Translations under genes and position numbers: made by a program | Origin: Phycisphaerales bacterium | Lineage (GTDB): Bacteria > Planctomycetota > Phycisphaerae > Phycisphaerales > JAGLTS01 | DNA: 58,370 bases | Assembly: GCA_023135165.1 (NCBI GenBank) | Contig: JAGLTS010000065.1 | Location: forward strand, 1 to 58,370 | Direction of reading: 5' to 3' | Notes under the pieces: generated by a model | What the model saw: the letters and a program-made list of their open reading frames with translations, nothing else | Told to the model about the DNA's origin: nothing | Database searches by the model: none | Part shown: positions 55,119 to 58,370 of the stretch, piece after piece | How positions within the stretch are numbered: position 1 is the first letter of the stretch | How the letters are laid out: each line of letters opens with the position of its first letter

Positions 55119-57539
55119 CTATTCCGCCGGATTCGTGGGGGGCCGGGGGTTTCCGGGAAGCGGGTAGACCCATCGCACGATCACATCGCCTCGCGATGGC
55201 ACCGTTTGGCCGTCGATCGTGATCGGCGTGGGCGTCTGTTGATCGGAAAGGTGGGCGATGACAATGACGCAGGGCCTTGTCAGCCACATGCTCATGTCAA
55301 GGTTCTTGAGATTGCGAGGTCGATAGTTGACGTGATCTTGTTGATCGCGGCTGAAGTAGGCGGGTGGTTCGAGATGGTGGAAGAAGGTCGCCATCTCATA
55401 TTGCGTCTGTACTTGTGACGGACGAACGACGCCGCCTCCTGGGGTGCTGGCCGGTCGGCGCCGCTGGAGTACGGAGTCTAGGTAGCTTTCGAGGGAGGCG
55501 TCGCTTCCCAGTCTGGACGCATCGGTGATCTCAGCGAGGTTGAGCTTGTCGCCAGGCTCCCAAGGGTCGGCTCCCGGGATCGTCCATGTCCAGCCGATGG
55601 CAATCGGCGGCGGCGTGCGAGTCGGCGGTTTGGAACGATCTCGCTGCCCGTATGCCGCTGGACGCTGAATGTAGAGGATTGTGACGCGATCAGGTGTGGC
55701 GGGAAGGTTGTGGGTGAGCACGCCCTCGAGCAGGTGCGAGCGAACCCCGTCCTCAGCCTGGACGACCGTGATCGTCTCGTCGGCGTAGGGTAGCTCCCAC
55801 GGTTGCGCCACGTGGCCGATCCAGTCCGCGATCATGCGCTTGGCGGTGGCTCGCGTCGGCACGGCGGCGGCGTTGGGCAGAGCCGCACGAATCTCGTATG
55901 CTCGCGCATCAGGGAACGGCTGACCGAGCTTTGTGGGATCTTCAAATGACCACAACGTGTTATGGGCGCCGAGGTCGTCCTCCTCGCCGACCCGCATTTC
56001 CGCGCTGCCGTAGTCCGGGAGCAGGACACCGAAGAAGGTCGTCGTGCGCTGCATCTGCTGTCCCGCGACGGCATCGAGGAACGTGACGTGGGCGAGCGGT
56101 ACGTTGCGCGGCTTGATGAGCGTCGCGCCGATCCAACTGATCGCCGTGAAGAGCGCCGCAGCAGCGACAAAACCGACCCATGCGTGGTGTGACAACTTCT
56201 TGGCGCGAAGCATTCCCCACAAGCCCGGGCCCGCGATCACCCAGTACGCGGCAAAGGCGAGCACGGCCAGGAGCAAGCCTCGCGCAGCCGAGCCTATCAG
56301 GCTGATCGTCGAGGACACGTTGTCGTCGAGCGGTTCGATCGTCGGGCTGCGTGAGAAGGTGATGTCCGGGAGATCGACGAGCCTGTCATGCTCGGTGACG
56401 GAGATGGCATCCGCCCGCCGACCGAGCACGCGATTCCAGAAACGATCCGCTTCGGGCAATCCAAATGTCCTGATCGCGGAATCGGAGAGGTCGATACCGA
56501 TGATCGTGACCATGCCCATGCCGTACGTGCGTGTGATGACGATGGGCCGGCCGTCCTGATCGACCATGATCGGCACGGTCTCCGGCAACACGCCGGGCGA
56601 CTCGAAGGCGGGGCCTTGGAATGTGTGCAGAGCAACAGGCTGGCTCGGAATGGCGGCGTTGGTGTCGTTGGTGAGTAGACGTCTGAGCGGTACGAGTGAT
56701 GCGTCATCGAGTCGTCGCAGATGCACCTGATCCCGCGGGGGGAACAGGTCGGCCAGCGGGTTTTCGTCCGGGCCGGCCATCCAGATGTCCGGCACGCGCG
56801 GGAGGATGATGACGAGATGACCGCCTCGCCTGACCATCTCCTTGACGGCTGCCGCTTGGTCCTCCGACAGACGGGTGGGTGAGAGATCCGAGCCCGGCCC
56901 CCAGACGAGCACGCTCATCGCTGCCAAGCCCATCCAGCGGTCAGGCAGGTCGCCCGGCCGAAGAGCACCGACGAGCTGCGTGACGGTGTGACCCGTCGGC
57001 GAGACATCCAGATCCACGCTTGTCTTGTAGTTGAACAGTCCGAAGTAGCTCGTTCCAAGCACGCCGATGATGTCGGCGTGGAAGCTCTCGACGTTCATCG
57101 GCGTGACGGGCATGATGGCGAGCGCCCTACCTCGCCGGGTCTCGCGGCTGCCGGAGGGCGGCTCGAGTTGCTCGAAGACCTCGACGTACGTGCGGGTGCT
57201 GACATCGAATCGCGGTGAGAGCCTGGCGTAGAGCCAGACGGTGCTGGCACGGGCTCCGCCGGGGTTGAGCGTCACATCACGCCGCACGATGACCGTGTCG
57301 CCATCCGCATCGGGGATCTGCCATGTCACGATGACCGGCGTGGGTTGGTCCCCGTCGTACTCGATGCGGAGCTTCAGGCCCGCCCATGAGCCGGGTCGCA
57401 CATGGCCTCCCACGCCGAACGACTCGACGCGCATCGTGATGCCGCTATCGGGCGTACCGACAGGCTCTGCCTGGCCGAGGCATGCGGCGCCTGCCGCGAG
57501 CAGGCCGAGAACGGCGACAAGGAACCTGGTGAGTCCCAC
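55119..57539 (-). CDS. Large membrane-anchored protein, function unknown
   Basis: An 806-residue protein. It has an N-terminal signal-like helix, a beta-rich extracytoplasmic part ('GLKLRIEYDGDQPTPVIVTW'), then an alpha/beta region with 'VLVWGPGSDLSPTRLSEDQAAAVKEMVRRGGHLVIILP' (read as LSEDQAAAVKEMVRRGGHL) like the GATase/DUF4159- or GldG-type domain. At about residues 385-470 there are two or three transmembrane helices, and the C-terminus is beta-rich. It may be the membrane partner of the ABC ATPase next to it, which is inference. The start is probably GTG at 57539; TTG at 57584 extends the frame. No ribosome site precedes it; see the -10-like site just upstream. Confidence 0.75.
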   Translation of the reverse strand: MGLTRFLVAVLGLLAAGAACLGQAEPVGTPDSGITMRVESFGVGGHVRPGSWAGLKLRIEYDGDQPTPVIVTWQIPDADGDTVIVRRDVTLNPGGARASTVWLYARLSPRFDVSTRTYVEVFEQLEPPSGSRETRRGRALAIMPVTPMNVESFHADIIGVLGTSYFGLFNYKTSVDLDVSPTGHTVTQLVGALRPGDLPDRWMGLAAMSVLVWGPGSDLSPTRLSEDQAAAVKEMVRRGGHLVIILPRVPDIWMAGPDENPLADLFPPRDQVHLRRLDDASLVPLRRLLTNDTNAAIPSQPVALHTFQGPAFESPGVLPETVPIMVDQDGRPIVITRTYGMGMVTIIGIDLSDSAIRTFGLPEADRFWNRVLGRRADAISVTEHDRLVDLPDITFSRSPTIEPLDDNVSSTISLIGSAARGLLLAVLAFAAYWVIAGPGLWGMLRAKKLSHHAWVGFVAAAALFTAISWIGATLIKPRNVPLAHVTFLDAVAGQQMQRTTTFFGVLLPDYGSAEMRVGEEDDLGAHNTLWSFEDPTKLGQPFPDARAYEIRAALPNAAAVPTRATAKRMIADWIGHVAQPWELPYADETITVVQAEDGVRSHLLEGVLTHNLPATPDRVTILYIQRPAAYGQRDRSKPPTRTPPPIAIGWTWTIPGADPWEPGDKLNLAEITDASRLGSDASLESYLDSVLQRRRPASTPGGGVVRPSQVQTQYEMATFFHHLEPPAYFSRDQQDHVNYRPRNLKNLDMSMWLTRPCVIVIAHLSDQQTPTPITIDGQTVPSRGDVIVRWVYPLPGNPRPPTNPAE

Positions 57540-57545
57540 GTGCTG

Positions 57546-57554
57546 ATTGTAGCA
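57546..57554 (-). promoter_or_regulatory. Possible extended -10 before a leaderless start
   Basis: On the minus strand, TG-C-TACAAT (hexamer 57546-57551) lies six bases before the GTG at 57539. That spacing would place the transcript start at or next to the start codon, fitting the lack of a ribosome site. No -35 consensus is visible. Confidence 0.35.
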
Positions 57555-57630
57555 GCCGATGGACGGGTGGTGCGCCGCAGTCAAGTCGGGCGGCGGACAC
57601 GTCGATCAGAAGTCCGTGGTTCCTCTTCTG

Positions 57631-57930
57631 ATGAGTTCACTGCCGTTATCGGCCGAGCCGCTGCTTCTCTGCTTAGCGCTGGCGGTGATCGGCGTGCTTG
57701 CATCGCTCAAGGTCTTGGCCGTGTGGGTTCGGCAGGAACAGGGTGTGCATGATCTGAAGGTGCGAACTCACCAACTCCGCAACGAGGTGAACCGTCAGGC
57801 AGCGCAGCGGGAGGGGCTGATCCCCTACGATGACGACTGTGGTGTCGAGGTGTTGGAGGATGGCGATGACCTCACGGAGCTCATCGAAGCGGTCCCGATT
57901 GAGGATGAGGCAGTCGCGCAGGCGGCATGA
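57631..57930 (+). CDS. Small membrane protein with coiled-coil-like segment
   Basis: A 99-residue protein of unknown function. Residues 8-32 form one transmembrane helix ('LLLCLALAVIGVLASLKVLAVW'; start LLLCLALAVIGVLASL), followed by a charged helix ('VHDLKVRTHQLRNEVNRQAAQRE') and an acidic C-terminus. It is divergent from the membrane-anchored protein next to the ABC ATPase and could belong with them. The ATG at 57631 has no evident ribosome site; the frame is open from 57559. Moderate confidence that it is a gene. Confidence 0.5.
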   Translation: MSSLPLSAEPLLLCLALAVIGVLASLKVLAVWVRQEQGVHDLKVRTHQLRNEVNRQAAQREGLIPYDDDCGVEVLEDGDDLTELIEAVPIEDEAVAQAA

Positions 57931-58000
57931 GCCACGATGGCAGCGCTGTGGTGCGGTGCCATGCGAGGTTCCATCGCGGGCCGTGTTGCCCTGGCCTGTG

Positions 58001-58075
58001 TCATCAATCCGCTATTCCGAGCAGTTCAAGCGTGAGACGATGCGCCTCGTCGTCGAGGAAGGCTACTCGCTGACG
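58001..58075 (+). pseudogene. Relic of an IS3-type transposase OrfA
   Basis: Translation of 58001-58075 gives 'SSIRYSEQFKRETMRLVVEEGYSLT' (core YSEQFKRETMRLVVEEGYSL), which matches the N-terminal helix-turn-helix of IS3/IS911-family OrfA (typically YS.EFK..AV.LV...G.S). Similarity stops after the last Thr: the frame continues only into unrelated residues, and no OrfB, full inverted repeats or target duplication can be seen. So it is a truncated and probably inactive remnant of about 25 codons. Confidence 0.65.
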
Positions 58076-58164
58076 ATTCGATGTGCTCGATGCCTTCGCT
58101 CGCATTCTCGTCAGATGTCCGCTCGATTTTGAACTCGGGCCAAGATGTCGGTAGAAATGCACCC

Positions 58165-58370
58165 ATGGAAACGACAAACGGGACATGTCGGGCTATACGC
58201 CTGCTCAACGCTGTAGGACTGGCTGCTTTGTTGGTGTTCTCGCTATCGACCGGTGTGCATCCGGCGCGGGCAGATGACGCAAGCAGCCCCGTCCCGAATC
58301 TGACTGAGAATCAAACCGACCAGGATCGGATTTGGTTCACGCCCAACATCGGAAGCGTGGACATGCTCGA
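58165..58370 (+). CDS. Start of an exported protein, cut by the window edge
   Basis: The first 68 codons of a gene that runs off the window. An N-terminal hydrophobic stretch ('LLNAVGLAALLVFSLSTG') and a typical cleavage site after ARA predict a Sec signal peptide of about 36 residues. The part that follows ('DDASSPVPNLTENQTDQDRIWF') is not recognised. No good ribosome site precedes the ATG. Confidence 0.6.
   Translation, partial: METTNGTCRAIRLLNAVGLAALLVFSLSTGVHPARADDASSPVPNLTENQTDQDRIWFTPNIGSVDML

Overview
The window looks like a chromosomal segment of a GC-rich planctomycete, most probably of the Phycisphaerae lineage. This is an inference from gene content: secreted proteins ending in calcium-binding dockerin-like repeats, a pseudopilin with an H-X9-DG-type tail, a very large GspK-like protein, a membrane protein with a C-terminal CxxC zinc ribbon, and many large lipoproteins and secreted enzymes. 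No rRNA, tRNA, CRISPR array or intact mobile element was seen.

Layout. Bases 1-888 hold an uncharacterised stretch and a minus-strand BamE/SmpA-like lipoprotein. Bases 1316-8684 form a carbohydrate/lactate module. On the minus strand, a NagB/PIG-L fusion is followed by lutA-lutB-lutC with 4-base overlaps. A lipoprotein GH29 fucosidase is divergent from it. Bases 8764-25940 carry mostly exported single genes: a tricorn-like protease with acidic inserts, an orphan UgpC/MsmX-type ATPase, a small ORF, a STAS-domain protein, a secreted protein built from a dozen GxDxY repeats, a transglutaminase-like lipoprotein, a heparinase II/III-like protein, an orphan pseudopilin, an FG-GAP/dockerin protein, tyrA, and a PEGA/TolB-like lipoprotein. 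Bases 26202-29213 encode a GH57-like enzyme with a CBM25-type starch-binding module and a dockerin-like end.

Bases 29409-36411 are one minus-strand operon, nuoJ-K-L-M-N plus a translationally coupled ferritin-like protein. The other complex I genes are absent, so complex I is split in this genome. After two uncharacterised envelope proteins, bases 38774-51083 form a plus-strand type II secretion/pseudopilus operon: gspE, gspF, five pseudopilins and a 1304-residue GspK-like protein. Most of its genes are joined by 4-base overlaps, and it ends in a clear intrinsic terminator. It lacks gspD, gspC, gspL, gspM and the prepilin peptidase. Bases 51182-57930 hold a NUDIX hydrolase, a prolyl-oligopeptidase, an ABC ATPase beside a large membrane-anchored protein, and a small membrane protein. 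The end holds a short relic of an IS3-type transposase and the start of an exported protein cut by the window edge.

How it fits together (inference). The cell exports many glycan- and protein-degrading enzymes and display proteins, some probably through the pseudopilus system. It takes in the products and oxidises sugar-derived lactate by LutABC into a respiratory chain fed by complex I. The most unusual items are the GxDxY-repeat protein, the compact pseudopilus operon with giant GspK and three Ala(-1) pseudopilins, the ferritin-like gene coupled to nuoN, and the fucosidase/amino-sugar/lactate cluster.
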